This document shows positions 52,285 to 61,031 of a stretch of DNA of 64,000 nt, in pieces. Position numbers and translations under genes: made by a program. Source of the DNA: Arthrobacter sp. RIT-PI-e (GTDB lineage: Bacteria > Actinomycetota > Actinomycetes > Actinomycetales > Micrococcaceae); contig NZ_LGIU01000035.1 in NCBI RefSeq assembly GCF_001187915.1, forward strand, positions 24,485 through 88,484, read 5' to 3'. The notes beneath the pieces were generated by a model that worked only from the letters and a program-made list of their open reading frames with translations, was not told the DNA's origin and did not search any database. How positions within the stretch are numbered: the first letter of the stretch is position 1; each line of letters starts with the position of its first letter.

Positions 52285-53115
52285 TCACCGGATGGCTCCG
52301 GGTCCGCCGCCGGACGGGGAGGTCCCGACGGCGATCAGCGAGTCGGCGTTCAGGACCAGGTCCCGGTCCACGCGTTCCAGGAAGGCCGCCCGGATCCGCC
52401 CGAGTGCGTCGGGCTCGTCCGGCAGGAGCCCCCGGTATCCGCTCCCGAGTGCCAGGGACCAGGCGTGGTCTGGTTCGAGGGGGACGGTGAGGCGCAGACG
52501 TTCCACGGAGACGTCCGTGAGGCCGCGGTCCACCAGCCAGGCGTGCAGGGCCTCCGGTGAGGCGAGCCGCGCACTGTTCTGCGCGAACACGGGGGTACCC
52601 GGGACGTCCGGGCCCTGCGCGACGTCCTCGAGGACGCTCCTCAGGAAGTCGTCGAACGGTTCCAGGGCGCCGTCGTCCCAGCTGCTGAGCGCGATCCGTC
52701 CGCCCGGACGCAGCAGGTCGAGCAGACGGTCCGCGGAGCGGTCCATCTCGTCGAGGAGGACGATCCCGTAGCAGCTGATGATCGCGTCGTACGCGTGATC
52801 CGGCGTCCAGGACACCGGATCGGTGGCGTGGAAGGAGACGTTGCCGAGGTGCAGCGCCCCGGTCTTGGCCGCCGCGAGCTCCAGCATCGCGGCGGACCGG
52901 TCGACGGCGTCCACGTGGCCATCCGGACCCGCGAGCTGGGCCGCCGGTACCGTGCCGGTCCCGGTGCCGGCGAAGAGGTCGAGGACCCGCTCGCCCACGA
53001 GGATGTCGGCTGCCGCCACCACGGCGTTGCTCACCGGGTTCCACACGGCGGGGGCGAGGCGGTCGTAGTCCTCCGCGCCGCCGTCGGGCAGGGTTGCGGC
53101 ATGACGAGCGGGCAT
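52285..53115 (-). CDS. SAM-dependent class I methyltransferase
   Basis: 276 aa. ATG 53115 is chosen (TAGGAG upstream) over 53148. The SAM site VLDLFAGTGTGTVPAAQLAG (about 44-63), DAVDRSAAMLELA and the PGGRIALSSWDDG strand are typical of UbiE/Methyltransf_11-type enzymes acting on small molecules. Substrate unknown. It lies between trmL and sigK on the same strand; 157 nt separate it from sigK. Confidence 0.85.
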   Translation of the reverse strand: MPARHAATLPDGGAEDYDRLAPAVWNPVSNAVVAAADILVGERVLDLFAGTGTGTVPAAQLAGPDGHVDAVDRSAAMLELAAAKTGALHLGNVSFHATDPVSWTPDHAYDAIISCYGIVLLDEMDRSADRLLDLLRPGGRIALSSWDDGALEPFDDFLRSVLEDVAQGPDVPGTPVFAQNSARLASPEALHAWLVDRGLTDVSVERLRLTVPLEPDHAWSLALGSGYRGLLPDEPDALGRIRAAFLERVDRDLVLNADSLIAVGTSPSGGGPGAIR

Positions 53116-53134
53116 GGCGGCTCCTAGGCGTGGG

Positions 53135-53602
53135 TCATCGTCGCGCACCCGCGAAACCCTGTTGGCGCCAGGCCTCGTAGAGCACGATCGATGCGGTGTT
53201 GGCGAGGTTGAGGGAGCGGCGTGCGGGCAGCATGGGCACCCGGACCCGGGAGGTCACGCGGGGGTCCTGCTTCACCTCCGCGGGGAGACCGTCGGATTCC
53301 CGGCCGAACAGCAGGACGTCGCCGGGTTCGTAGGCGATATCGGTGTAGGAGGTGTCGCCGTCGGAGGTGTAGGCGAAGACCCGCCCCGGCAGAAGCGCGG
53401 TCCATGCGTCCTCGAGGGTGGGGTGCACGTGCAGGACCGCGAGGTCGTGGTAGTCCAGCCCCGCACGCCTCAGCTTCGAGTCCTCGAGGCTGAACCCGAG
53501 CGGCTCCACGAGGTGCAGCTCCGCACCGGACACCGCGGCGAGCCGGATCGCCGATCCGGTGTTGCCGGGGATCTCCGGGGCGTGGAAGAGGATGCGGAAC
53601 AC
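53135..53602 (-). CDS. trmL: tRNA (cytidine/uridine-2'-O-)-methyltransferase TrmL
   Basis: 155 aa from GTG 53602. A compact SPOUT enzyme of TrmL type: FHAPEIPGNTGSAIRLAA at the N-terminus, HLVEPLGFSLEDSKLRRAGLDY, LLFGRESDGLP, and the C-terminal trefoil knot RSLNLANTASIVLYEAWRQ. It methylates the wobble-base ribose of tRNA-Leu isoacceptors in E. coli. It is 9 nt downstream of the J-domain-like gene and 19 nt upstream of the methyltransferase gene, so likely part of one operon. Confidence 0.94.
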   Translation of the reverse strand: MFRILFHAPEIPGNTGSAIRLAAVSGAELHLVEPLGFSLEDSKLRRAGLDYHDLAVLHVHPTLEDAWTALLPGRVFAYTSDGDTSYTDIAYEPGDVLLFGRESDGLPAEVKQDPRVTSRVRVPMLPARRSLNLANTASIVLYEAWRQQGFAGARR

Positions 53603-53611
53603 GGCTTCATC

Positions 53612-54595
53612 CTAGCTGTCGGTGGCGGAGAGGAGCTGCGCGAGCAGCGGGAGCTGCACCACGTTCGGGGCTGGTCCGGAGGCGAGGAAGGCGCGGATGG
53701 TCCGCACCATGGTCCCCGCGTTGACCACCTGCACCACGGTGGAGGACGAGCGGTCGAACGAGGGCGGGACGTCGATCACGGGCGCGAAGGGATTGTCCGG
53801 CGCCCCGTGGATCACCAGCCAGCCCGCCACGTTGAGATCGGGGAAGAGCTCCTGGACGGCGCGCACCGTACGGGGCAGCTCGAGCTCGACGGGCCGGCCC
53901 TGATGGCGCAGCGACCTCCCGTCCCAGGAGAAGTTCCCCGGTGGCGCGGTGAAGGAGTCGACGACGGCCAGCCGGTACCCGGCCAGGAGCACCTGCCCCG
54001 CCGTCGTCCTCTCGCGGTCGTCGAACTCCAGGCCGCTGAGCAGGCGGACCGCGGGGTAGGTGGGCAGGAGCGCACGTTCGAGGATCGCGGCGGTGCGCGA
54101 CTCCCCGTCCACGCGGGCCCTCGCTCCGGAGGCCAACCGTGCGAAGCCGCGGGGCTGGCGGGGTTCGCCGTGCAGCTGCTTGCCGGCGAGGATCAGGGGC
54201 ACGGCCGGTGGCTCGTTCGGGGTGAACGGCGGCAGGTACTCCGCGGGGGACCCGGCGGCGTCGTCCTCCGTGCGCCGCGGGTCCGGACGCCGCGGCTCGG
54301 CGTTCCGCGGTGCGCCCGGTGCGGGCGAGGTACCGGGCCGCGCCTGGGAGGAGCCCGCCCCGGGCGCTCCGGAGGTGCCGTCACGGCGGGTCCCGGCCTC
54401 GCAGCGCGCGCGGCGCCGTGCGTCCCCCAGGGGCTCGAAGGCCACGGCGACGGCGGGGAACCGCTCGGCGCTGCCCCCCAGATCCGGGGGCGCGCTGCGG
54501 ACCGCGCGGCGGGAGGCGGCCTTGATGTCCTTGCTGCCGGCCTCCGGGGGCACACCGAGGACGTCGTAGTACGACTTCCGGGGGGCCTCTGCCAT
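53612..54595 (-). CDS. J-domain-like protein lacking the HPD motif
   Basis: 327 aa from ATG 54595. Residues 8-70 match a DnaJ domain (SYYDVLGVPPEAGSKDIKAA, RRAVRSA, DLGGSAERF, RRRAR), but HPD reads PPD (Pro36, codon 54488-54490). Other conserved positions are also unusual: Ser28 for the Tyr of AYRR, Pro for the Thr of FETLGD, and Cys for the Tyr after RRRAR. Most are single-base changes to C or G. A Pro/Gly linker is followed by a ~190-residue C-terminal region with NERD-like features (LLSGLEFDDRERTTAGQVLLAGYRLAVVDSF) of unknown function. J-domain function needs the histidine, so either the domain is inactive or the sequence is wrong here. Confidence 0.8.
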   Translation of the reverse strand: MAEAPRKSYYDVLGVPPEAGSKDIKAASRRAVRSAPPDLGGSAERFPAVAVAFEPLGDARRRARCEAGTRRDGTSGAPGAGSSQARPGTSPAPGAPRNAEPRRPDPRRTEDDAAGSPAEYLPPFTPNEPPAVPLILAGKQLHGEPRQPRGFARLASGARARVDGESRTAAILERALLPTYPAVRLLSGLEFDDRERTTAGQVLLAGYRLAVVDSFTAPPGNFSWDGRSLRHQGRPVELELPRTVRAVQELFPDLNVAGWLVIHGAPDNPFAPVIDVPPSFDRSSSTVVQVVNAGTMVRTIRAFLASGPAPNVVQLPLLAQLLSATDS

Positions 54596-54917
54596 GGATC
54601 CGGCCTTTCTGCTGCGGTTCGATGCGTCCGGTACCCGGACGCGGTGGATGCTGACGGGTGGAGGACCCGACGGTCACGACCCACCGCACGGACGACGGCG
54701 GTGCGACTTCACCTGACCCTAGAGCCACCGGCTGCTGCTGACAAAGCCGCCCACCCGGTCCTCCGGTACACCGGCACCCATCAGGACAACGGTGCGGACG
54801 GCCCGGGAGTTCACCCCGTCCGCCCACGGCGGAACCGGCCGCCGCGCCGCGCGGGCCTCCGGGGGCGGCGGAGGCCGCGGGAGCCGACCTGTCGGCGTGC
54901 CGCCGTAGCATGGGGGC
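54596..54917. other. 322-bp divergent intergenic region
   Basis: Lies between the J-domain-like gene (minus) and the cysteine desulfurase (plus). It is G/C-rich in its second half. TAGCAT at 54906-54911 sits 6 nt before the desulfurase ATG and could be a -10 for a leaderless transcript, without a clear -35. I find no convincing gene, riboswitch or long repeat. Confidence 0.45.
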
Positions 54918-56144
54918 ATGCCCGGGTACGCCGACCACGCGGCGCCCACGCCGAACCCGGCCCCCGCGCTCGCCGCCCTCACCCGTGAACTCGCCCGGAG
55001 CGGGAACCCGTCCTCCCTCCACACCTCGGGGCGCCGCGCCCGCCGCTCCGTGGAGGACGCCAGGGAGACCATCGCCGCCGCGGCCGGCGCCCACGCCTCG
55101 GAGGTGATCTTCACCTCGGGCGGCACCGAGGCGGACAACCTCGCGCTCAAGGGGCTGTACTGGGCGCAGCGGGCCGCCGATCCCGCCCGCACCCGGATCC
55201 TCTGCAGCTCGATCGAGCACCACGCGGTGCAGGACACCGTGGAGTGGCTCGAGCGCCACGGGGGGGCCGAGGGGGTGTGGCTGCCCGTCGACGCCGCGGG
55301 TCTCGTGTCCCTCGGGGCACTGCGGTCAGCCCTCGCCGAGGCTCCGGAGCGGACGGCCCTCGTGACGGTGATGTGGGCTAACAACGAGGTGGGTACCGTG
55401 CAGCCGGTCCGAGAGGTGGTGGCCGAGGCCGCCCGTCACGGAGTCCCCGTGCACAGTGACGCCGTCCAGGCCTTCGGCTCGCTCCCGGTCTCCTTCGCGG
55501 ACTCCGGGCTGGCCACCATGGCGGTGAGCGCCCACAAGATGGGCGGGCCGGTGGGGGTGGGCGCCCTCCTCGTGGGACGCTCCGTGACGCTGACGCCCGT
55601 GCAGCACGGAGGGGGTCAGGAGCGGGACATCCGCTCGGGCACCCTCGACGGCGCGGGCATCGCCGCCTTCGCCGCCGCCGCCGAGGACGTCGCGGCACGC
55701 CTCACGGAGGAGGCGCTCCGACTGGCGGCCCTGCGCGACCGGTTGATCGAGGGCATCCGCCGTGAGGTCCCCGAGGCGGTGCTGCGGGGTGTGGCGCACC
55801 CGGCTCCACGCGGTTCCCGGCTGCCGGGCAACGCCCACTTCACCTTCCCGGGCTGCGAGGGCGACTCCCTGCTCTTCCTCCTGGATCTCGCCGGCATCGA
55901 GTCCTCCACGGGTTCGGCCTGCACCGCGGGAGTGCCTCGTCCGTCCCACGTCCTGCTGGCCATGGGGCTCACCGAGGACGAGGCCCGGGGTGCCCAGCGC
56001 TTCAGCCTGGGGCATACATCCACGGCCGCGGACGTTGACACCGTGGTGGCCGCCATCGGCGAGGCGTACTCACGCGCCCGGACGGCGGGCATGGCAGGAC
56101 ACGCATCACGTATTCGGACAGCAGGGACGGGTTTCTCATCATGA
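54918..56144 (+). CDS. Cysteine desulfurase (NifS/IscS type)
   Basis: 408 aa. The PLP lysine is in [17 protein letters not shown], the catalytic cysteine in [22 protein letters not shown], and [18 protein letters not shown] and [12 protein letters not shown] are family blocks. It mobilises sulfur from cysteine as a persulfide. The N-terminal YLDHAATTP of the family reads YADHAAPTP (Pro10, codon 54945-54947), one A-to-C change from Thr. It overlaps mnmA by 4 nt (ATGA), so it probably supplies sulfur for tRNA 2-thiouridine. Confidence 0.94.
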   Translation: MPGYADHAAPTPNPAPALAALTRELARSGNPSSLHTSGRRARRSVEDARETIAAAAGAHASEVIFTSGGTEADNLALKGLYWAQRAADPARTRILCSSIEHHAVQDTVEWLERHGGAEGVWLPVDAAGLVSLGALRSALAEAPERTALVTVMWANNEVGTVQPVREVVAEAARHGVPVHSDAVQAFGSLPVSFADSGLATMAVSAHKMGGPVGVGALLVGRSVTLTPVQHGGGQERDIRSGTLDGAGIAAFAAAAEDVAARLTEEALRLAALRDRLIEGIRREVPEAVLRGVAHPAPRGSRLPGNAHFTFPGCEGDSLLFLLDLAGIESSTGSACTAGVPRPSHVLLAMGLTEDEARGAQRFSLGHTSTAADVDTVVAAIGEAYSRARTAGMAGHASRIRTAGTGFSS

Positions 56145-57280
56145 AGGTACTGGCGGCAATGAGCGGCGGCGTGGACTCGGCGGTGGCGGCGGCCCGCGCC
56201 GTGGAGGCGGGGCACGACGTCGTCGGCGTCCACCTCGCGCTCTCCCGGATGCCCGGGACCCTGCGTACCGGCAGCCGCGGCTGCTGCACCATCGAGGACT
56301 CCCGGGACGCCTGGCGGGCGTGCGACATCCTGGGCATCCCCTACTACGTCTGGGACTTCTCCGAGCGGTTCAAGGAGGACGTGGTGGACGACTTCATCGC
56401 CGAGTACGCCGCCGGCCGCACCCCCAACCCGTGCATGCGGTGCAACGAGCGCATCAAGTTCGCGGCGCTCCTCGAGAAGGCGCTGGCCCTCGGGTTCGAC
56501 GCCGTCTGCACCGGTCACTACGCCAAGGTGGTGCAGGACGCCGACGGGAACCCGGAGCTGCACCGGGCCGCCGACTGGGCCAAGGACCAGTCCTACGTGC
56601 TCGGGGTCCTGACGCACGAGCAGCTGCAGCACTCCCTGTTCCCGCTCGCCGAGACGCCGTCGAAGGCCGAGGTGCGTGCCGAGGCGGAACGCCGGGGACT
56701 CTCCGTGGCCAACAAGCCGGACAGCCACGACATCTGCTTCATCCCCGACGGCGATACCCGCGGCTGGCTGGAGGAGCGCATCGAGCTGAGCGAGGGCGAC
56801 ATCCTCGACGTGGACGGCGAGCGGATCGGCTCCCACCCCGGGGCCAACGCCTTCACCGTGGGCCAGCGCCGCGGACTGAAGCTCGGGACACCGGCCGCCG
56901 ACGGCAAGCCCCGCTTCGTGCTCGAGATCCGGCCCAAGCAGAACGAGGTGGTGGTGGGTCCGGAGCACCTGCTCGCGATCGACGAGCTGCGCGGCATCAA
57001 GGTCTCCTGGGCCGGTCTCCCCGTGGGCGAGGTCGCCACCGGTGAGGAGTTCGCGTGCACCGCGCAGGTCCGGGCGCACGGCGACCCGGTGGCCGCGCGG
57101 GCCCGCGTCGAGATCATCGACGACGCCGAGCAGCTCGTGGTGAGCCTCGTGGAACCGATGCGGGGTGTGGCGCCCGGCCAGACCGTGGTGCTGTACCAGG
57201 GAACGCGGGTGCTCGGGCAGGCCACCATCGATTCGGCCAGGTCCGCACTGCGCCCCGACCTGGTGTCCGCCGAGCAGTAG
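56141..57280 (+). CDS. mnmA: tRNA-specific 2-thiouridylase MnmA
   Basis: 379 aa. The ATP-pyrophosphatase P-loop [12 protein letters not shown] is at residues 7-18, and the catalytic cysteines lie in [12 protein letters not shown] and in [34 protein letters not shown] and [10 protein letters not shown] are further family blocks, and the C-terminal beta-barrel is complete. It installs 2-thiouridine at the wobble position of tRNAs for Lys, Glu and Gln. It is translationally coupled to the cysteine desulfurase. Confidence 0.97.
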   Translation: MKVLAAMSGGVDSAVAAARAVEAGHDVVGVHLALSRMPGTLRTGSRGCCTIEDSRDAWRACDILGIPYYVWDFSERFKEDVVDDFIAEYAAGRTPNPCMRCNERIKFAALLEKALALGFDAVCTGHYAKVVQDADGNPELHRAADWAKDQSYVLGVLTHEQLQHSLFPLAETPSKAEVRAEAERRGLSVANKPDSHDICFIPDGDTRGWLEERIELSEGDILDVDGERIGSHPGANAFTVGQRRGLKLGTPAADGKPRFVLEIRPKQNEVVVGPEHLLAIDELRGIKVSWAGLPVGEVATGEEFACTAQVRAHGDPVAARARVEIIDDAEQLVVSLVEPMRGVAPGQTVVLYQGTRVLGQATIDSARSALRPDLVSAEQ

Positions 57281-57320
57281 CAGTTCACGGACGCCGGGTC
57301 GGTTCTGCTTGACTGGGACC

Positions 57321-57743
57321 ATGACGACGCATCCACGCAGCGGCTTCGACCCGGCGGCCAGTTCCCTCACGGGGGACGTGGCTCCTGAGGTCCTGGCGGA
57401 ACTGCTCTCCGTGCGGAGCTCGATCGACAACATCGACGCCACCCTCGTGTACCTCCTGGCCGAACGCTTCAAGGCCACCCAGCGCGTGGGACACCTGAAG
57501 GCGGAGCACGAGCTGCCCGCAGGTGACCCCCAGCGGGAGGCGGCGCAGATCGCCCGGTTGCGTCTGCTCGCCGAGGAGGCGCAGCTGGACCCGGCGTTCG
57601 CCGAGAAGTTCCTGAACTTCATCATCTCGGAGGTGATCCGTCACCACCAGGCGATCTCCGAGAACCGCAACTCGGCCCCGCTCACCGGCGAGGCGGCCGG
57701 CGAGGCGGCCGGCGAGGCGGACACCTCCGATGCCGGACACTGA
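57321..57743 (+). CDS. Chorismate mutase (AroQ type)
   Basis: 140 aa from ATG 57321. An all-helical AroQ domain spans about residues 20-115: LLSVRSSIDNIDATLVYLLAERFKAT with the N-terminal Arg and Asp, VGHLKAEHELPAGDPQREA with the catalytic lysine, and FLNFIISEVIRHHQAI. It converts chorismate to prephenate for Phe/Tyr. The C-terminus is extended by a tandem GEAA repeat. It is 40 nt after mnmA. Confidence 0.92.
   Translation: MTTHPRSGFDPAASSLTGDVAPEVLAELLSVRSSIDNIDATLVYLLAERFKATQRVGHLKAEHELPAGDPQREAAQIARLRLLAEEAQLDPAFAEKFLNFIISEVIRHHQAISENRNSAPLTGEAAGEAAGEADTSDAGH
57687..57720 (+). repeat. Tandem 12-bp repeat at the end of the chorismate mutase gene
   Basis: 2.8 copies of GGCGAGGCGGCC (57687-57698, 57699-57710 and partial 57711-57720), encoding Gly-Glu-Ala-Ala units in the disordered C-terminus. 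Copy number may vary by slippage. Confidence 0.9.
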
Positions 57744-58740
57744 CCCGGGGCGCTCGCCGTCGGTCCCGCCACCGCGGCAGGGGAGTGGCCGGGTACGGAT
57801 CCGCTCGAGGCGAACCGCGCCGTGCGCGGGGAGCTCGGTGGCGCGAATCTGCCGTTCCTGCCGTTCCTCCCCGCACGCGGACCGGGCAGCGACGCCGTCG
57901 GGCGGACCCTCGGGATGCCCGTGGAACTCCCCTTCGACCTCCAGCCCCACGGCTGGCGGTTCGTGCAGCGGCCGGGGCTCGACCAGCGGCGGGCGGAATC
58001 GGCGCTGTCCTCGGACATCAACGCCCGCGGGGACGTGGCCGGTGCCGAGGCGCCCCCTGCCGGTCAGCGGGTGCTGCCCCTGCGGGGTCCTCTCTCGCTC
58101 GCCGCCGGCGTCCACCTGCACAGCGGCGAAGGGGTGCTGGCCGACCCGGGGCCCCGCCGTGAGCTGTACGCGTCGTTGGCAGCCGGTGCCGCCGAGCACG
58201 TGCGGCGCGTGCGGTCCGTGGCACGCGGCGCGGAGATCCTGCTCTCCATCGACGAACCCCAGGCGGAGCCCGTGCTCACCGGGAGGGTCCCCACGGCGAG
58301 CGGGTACCGCACCCTGCGCGCCGTGGACCGTCGTGAGGCCACCGAGGCGTGGGAGGTGCTGACGGCGTCGGTCGTCGACGCCGGTGCCACCGGTACCGTG
58401 CTGTCCACGGACGGCGGCGAGGTCTCCCTCGATGCCGTCCGGCCGGTCCGTGCCGCATTCGCGCTGCCGCTCCGGAGGCTGTCCGACTGCGTCTGGGACG
58501 TCCTGGCTGAGGAGATCGAGGCGGGACGTCAGCTGGAGCTCGGCATCCTCCGGCCGGGCGCCGTCCTCCCCCAGGTCGGCGCGCTGGTGGAGGAGGTCCT
58601 CACCGCCTGGCGACGGGTGGGCCTGCCGACGCCGGCGCTCGCCGCACTCACGATCGCGGCGGGGGCCGGGACGGGGGCGCAGTCCCCCCCCCCGGCCGGC
58701 CGGGTGCTCACCCGGTCGGGCAGACGGCCGACGCCCCCGA
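57744..58740 (+). CDS. MetE-like (cobalamin-independent methionine synthase C-terminal family) protein, ends uncertain
   Basis: The frame from the stop at 57741 reads GEWPGTDPLEANRAVRGELG, then LPFLPARGPGSD, the N-terminal block of the ~330-aa actinobacterial MetE-like family. A TIM-barrel with ILLSIDEPQ and VPTASGYRTL follows. No ATG, GTG or TTG occurs in frame between 57744 and the WPGTD motif (about 57783). Removing one C from the run at 57744 would bring 'CTG/GTG ACC GGG' overlapping the chorismate mutase stop into frame, so an indel error is likely. At 58680-58770 the frame runs into long C and G tracts and no stop is found near the expected length. Substrate unknown; the Zn-ligand His/Cys set of true MetE is not evident. 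Confidence 0.7.
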
Positions 58741-58770
58741 CCGGGAGGGGGGGGGGGGCGGGCCCGCCGC
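58680..58770. other. G/C homopolymer tract disrupting two convergent gene ends
   Basis: Contains a run of about ten C, a run of about eleven G and GGGCCCGCCGCGGGGCCGGCCC-like sequence. Both the plus-strand MetE-like frame and the minus-strand YczE frame lose their expected stops here and continue antisense to one another for hundreds of codons. Best explained as poor sequence. Confidence 0.7.
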
Positions 58771-59360
58771 GGGGCCGGCCCGAGGCGGAAGAGCGGCAGG
58801 GTCAGGTTGCCCAGCGGACCGATCAGCAGGGCCGCAGCCACGGTGCCGAGGCCCACCGGTCCGCCGAGGAGCCACCCGATCAGCAGCACCGTGCCCTCGA
58901 TGGCGGTGCGGACCGCCCAGATGGGCAGCCCGGTGCGCCGGTGCAGCCCGGTCATCAGCCCGTCGCGCGGTCCGGGCCCGAACTGCGCACCGAGGTAGAG
59001 CCCCGTGGCCACCGCGAGCAGGACCAGACCGCCGGAGAACAGGAGCACCCTCGCCCAGAGGGCGTCCGGCTCGCCGAGCAGCGCCAGCCCCACCTCGGCG
59101 CTCGGACCCACGAGGAGCACGTTGAGCACGGTCCCGATCCCGGGCTTCTGCCGCAGCGGGATCCAGAGCAGCAGCACCACGATCCCGATGATGTTGGTGA
59201 TGAAGCCGAAGGGGATGCCGGTCTGCAGGGACGATCCCAGGCCGAGCACGTCCCACGGGGTGACGCCGAGGGTGGCCCGGATCATCATGGCGAGCGAGAA
59301 GCCGTAGAGGAACAGGCCGATCAGGAGTTGGGCGCAGCGGCGCACGAGCAGAACGGTCAT
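58760..59360 (-). CDS. YczE/YyaS-type integral membrane protein, C-terminus uncertain
   Basis: About 200 aa from ATG 59360. It has five predicted membrane helices, with the family block MMIRATLGVTPWDVLGLGSSLQTG after the first and GAQFGPGPRDGLMTGL in the middle. The protein should end shortly after 'LTLPLFRL', but the frame enters a G/C tract (58680-58770) and has no stop for hundreds of codons. Function of the family is unknown. It is the last gene of a minus-strand cluster, 19 nt after DUF4166. Confidence 0.85.
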
Positions 59361-59379
59361 GGGGTGGGCGGGGTCGGGG

Positions 59380-60048
59380 TCAGACCCGCTCCTCCCACCG
59401 CTGTGGCTGGGCCTCGGCGGGCAGCACGCCGTCGAAGTCCTCGAGCGTGTAGTCGAACGCCCCCGCGTACACCAGCAGTGTGCCGAGCTGGCGATGGACC
59501 ACCCGGGTCTTGATCCGGAACCGTCCGGCGTCGTCGTCCCACCACTGCTCCACGTAGGCGAGCGCACCCACGGCGTCCGGCAGGGGGATCCGTACCCCGG
59601 CGAACACCCGGGTCTGCGAGGACACCATGCGGATCCGCCCCTCCGGGGTGGCGGAGCAGGAGAGGAGCGTGGCCATCCGCCGGTGTTTCCCCACGTAGTC
59701 CGTGAGGACGCCGTCCTGCAGGGACGTGGTGTCCTCGAAGACGCGCACGGTGCCCCCGAAGTCGAGCTCACGCCGGGCGGTCAGCGCCGGGCGGCCGAAG
59801 GGGTCCACGTGCGGGTAGTTCCTGATCGTGAACGGGACGTCGTCCGAGTACTCGGGGAAGAACGCGTTCTCCAGGGCGGTGAGCCGGAAGGCGGGACGCG
59901 CGAACCAGGCGGGGCACCCGGCGACGTCGAAGACCCCACGTCCCACCCCGGACCGGCCGCTCCCGGCCGCCTCGCCGAAGTAGTCGCGCAGTTCGGGCTG
60001 CAGCCTGCCGAAGTCGCTGCCCATCGCCGTCTCGTAGATCGAAGTCAT
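59380..60048 (-). CDS. DUF4166 domain protein
   Basis: 222 aa. ATG 60048 is chosen because it overlaps the APH stop as ATGA; GTG 60057 is upstream. Features: IYETAMGSDFGRLQPELRDYF, GVGRGVFDVAGCPAW, RELDFGGTVRVFEDTT and the closing FDYTLEDFDGVLP. DUF4166 is an uncharacterised family often found alone or fused to NAD-dependent dehydrogenases in Actinobacteria. Translational coupling to the upstream APH kinase suggests joint function. Confidence 0.82.
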   Translation of the reverse strand: MTSIYETAMGSDFGRLQPELRDYFGEAAGSGRSGVGRGVFDVAGCPAWFARPAFRLTALENAFFPEYSDDVPFTIRNYPHVDPFGRPALTARRELDFGGTVRVFEDTTSLQDGVLTDYVGKHRRMATLLSCSATPEGRIRMVSSQTRVFAGVRIPLPDAVGALAYVEQWWDDDAGRFRIKTRVVHRQLGTLLVYAGAFDYTLEDFDGVLPAEAQPQRWEERV

Positions 60049-61031
60049 GGTGTCCACTTCCGTCGCTCGGACACCCAGTCAACCATGATGCGTGCGCTGA
60101 ACCGTCCGTGCGCGCGCAGCCGGGGACTAGTGGGAACCTCGCTGCTGAGACCGCTGACGGTCAGGTACGCGGCGAGCACCGCCAACCAGGTGTCGATCGT
60201 CCCGCCCTCCACGCCCGCGGTGAGGGGGGAGGAGACCAGCAGGGTGTCGGCGTCGAGACCGTCGTGGTGCAGGTAGGGGAGCAGTCCTGCCCAGTCGGAC
60301 CAGGCCGGGCCCCGCGTCAGGAAGTTCCAGTCGCAGACGTACGCGCGGCCCGAGCCCCGCTCGATGACGATGTTGTCCGGACGCAGATCGTTGTGCAGGG
60401 TGTCGCGACCGTGCAGCACCGACGCCGCCTGCTCCACCAGCTGCTGCAGGTCGAGCCAGCACTCCGCCGGGGCGTCGGGCAGGAACGGGAGCGCCAGCTC
60501 GTTCCGGGCGCGTCGCCCGAAGACACCTAGGACGTCGTCGTCGTCGACCAGTCCGTCGGTGGAGGAGCCGGTGACGAGGTGGGGCGGCAGATCGGCGAGC
60601 CCGCTGTTCAGCTCGACGAGCGAGGCGTGGACGGATCTCGCGTCCGACGACCTCCACGGGGCCCCGGGCATCACCCCCTCGATGTGCTCGATGCAGAGCA
60701 CGATCCACGTGGCACCCGTCCCGCGCTCCGGGACGGTGGAGGCGGTGAGGAGCCGGGGGACCGGCAGCCCGTCGGGGAGTGCAGCCAGGATGTCCGCCTC
60801 CCGTCGGTACGCCGGGTACGTGAAGGTCCCGGTGTCGGGGGCCGCCTTAACGAACAGTGAGGTGCCTCCGCGTCGCACTGTTGCGGCGAAGCCGGGGGTG
60901 AGGCCACCGCCCGCCGGTCGTACGTCGTCGGGCGGACCTCCCAGCGTCGTGACGATGGCGTCGCGGACCTCGTCCGGCAGCGTCGCGTACGCGGGACGGC
61001 GGGCGGTGGAGGAGTAGTCGAACGGCGTCAC
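60045..61031 (-). CDS. APH-family phosphotransferase
   Basis: 328 aa from GTG 61031, which overlaps the DUF58 stop. Kinase-like fold: a nucleotide-binding N-lobe with LFVKAAP, the Brenner-type loop LHNDLRPDNIVIERG (about residues 210-224) and the metal-binding VCDWNFLTRGPAWSDWAGLLP. It resembles aminoglycoside/choline kinase-like proteins of Actinobacteria with unknown small-molecule substrates. It lies between DUF58 and DUF4166, coupled to both by overlapping stop/start codons. Confidence 0.87.
   Translation of the reverse strand: MTPFDYSSTARRPAYATLPDEVRDAIVTTLGGPPDDVRPAGGGLTPGFAATVRRGGTSLFVKAAPDTGTFTYPAYRREADILAALPDGLPVPRLLTASTVPERGTGATWIVLCIEHIEGVMPGAPWRSSDARSVHASLVELNSGLADLPPHLVTGSSTDGLVDDDDVLGVFGRRARNELALPFLPDAPAECWLDLQQLVEQAASVLHGRDTLHNDLRPDNIVIERGSGRAYVCDWNFLTRGPAWSDWAGLLPYLHHDGLDADTLLVSSPLTAGVEGGTIDTWLAVLAAYLTVSGLSSEVPTSPRLRAHGRFSARIMVDWVSERRKWTP

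Noticed and set aside
57744..58740. True MetE methionine synthase
   Set aside because: Far too short and lacking the N-terminal barrel and a clear Zn-ligand set; only the MetE-like family fits.
57285..59771. 828-codon minus-strand open frame
   Set aside because: Only the YczE part (from 59360) is a recognisable protein; the rest is antisense to the MetE-like and chorismate mutase genes and is open because of the G/C tract.
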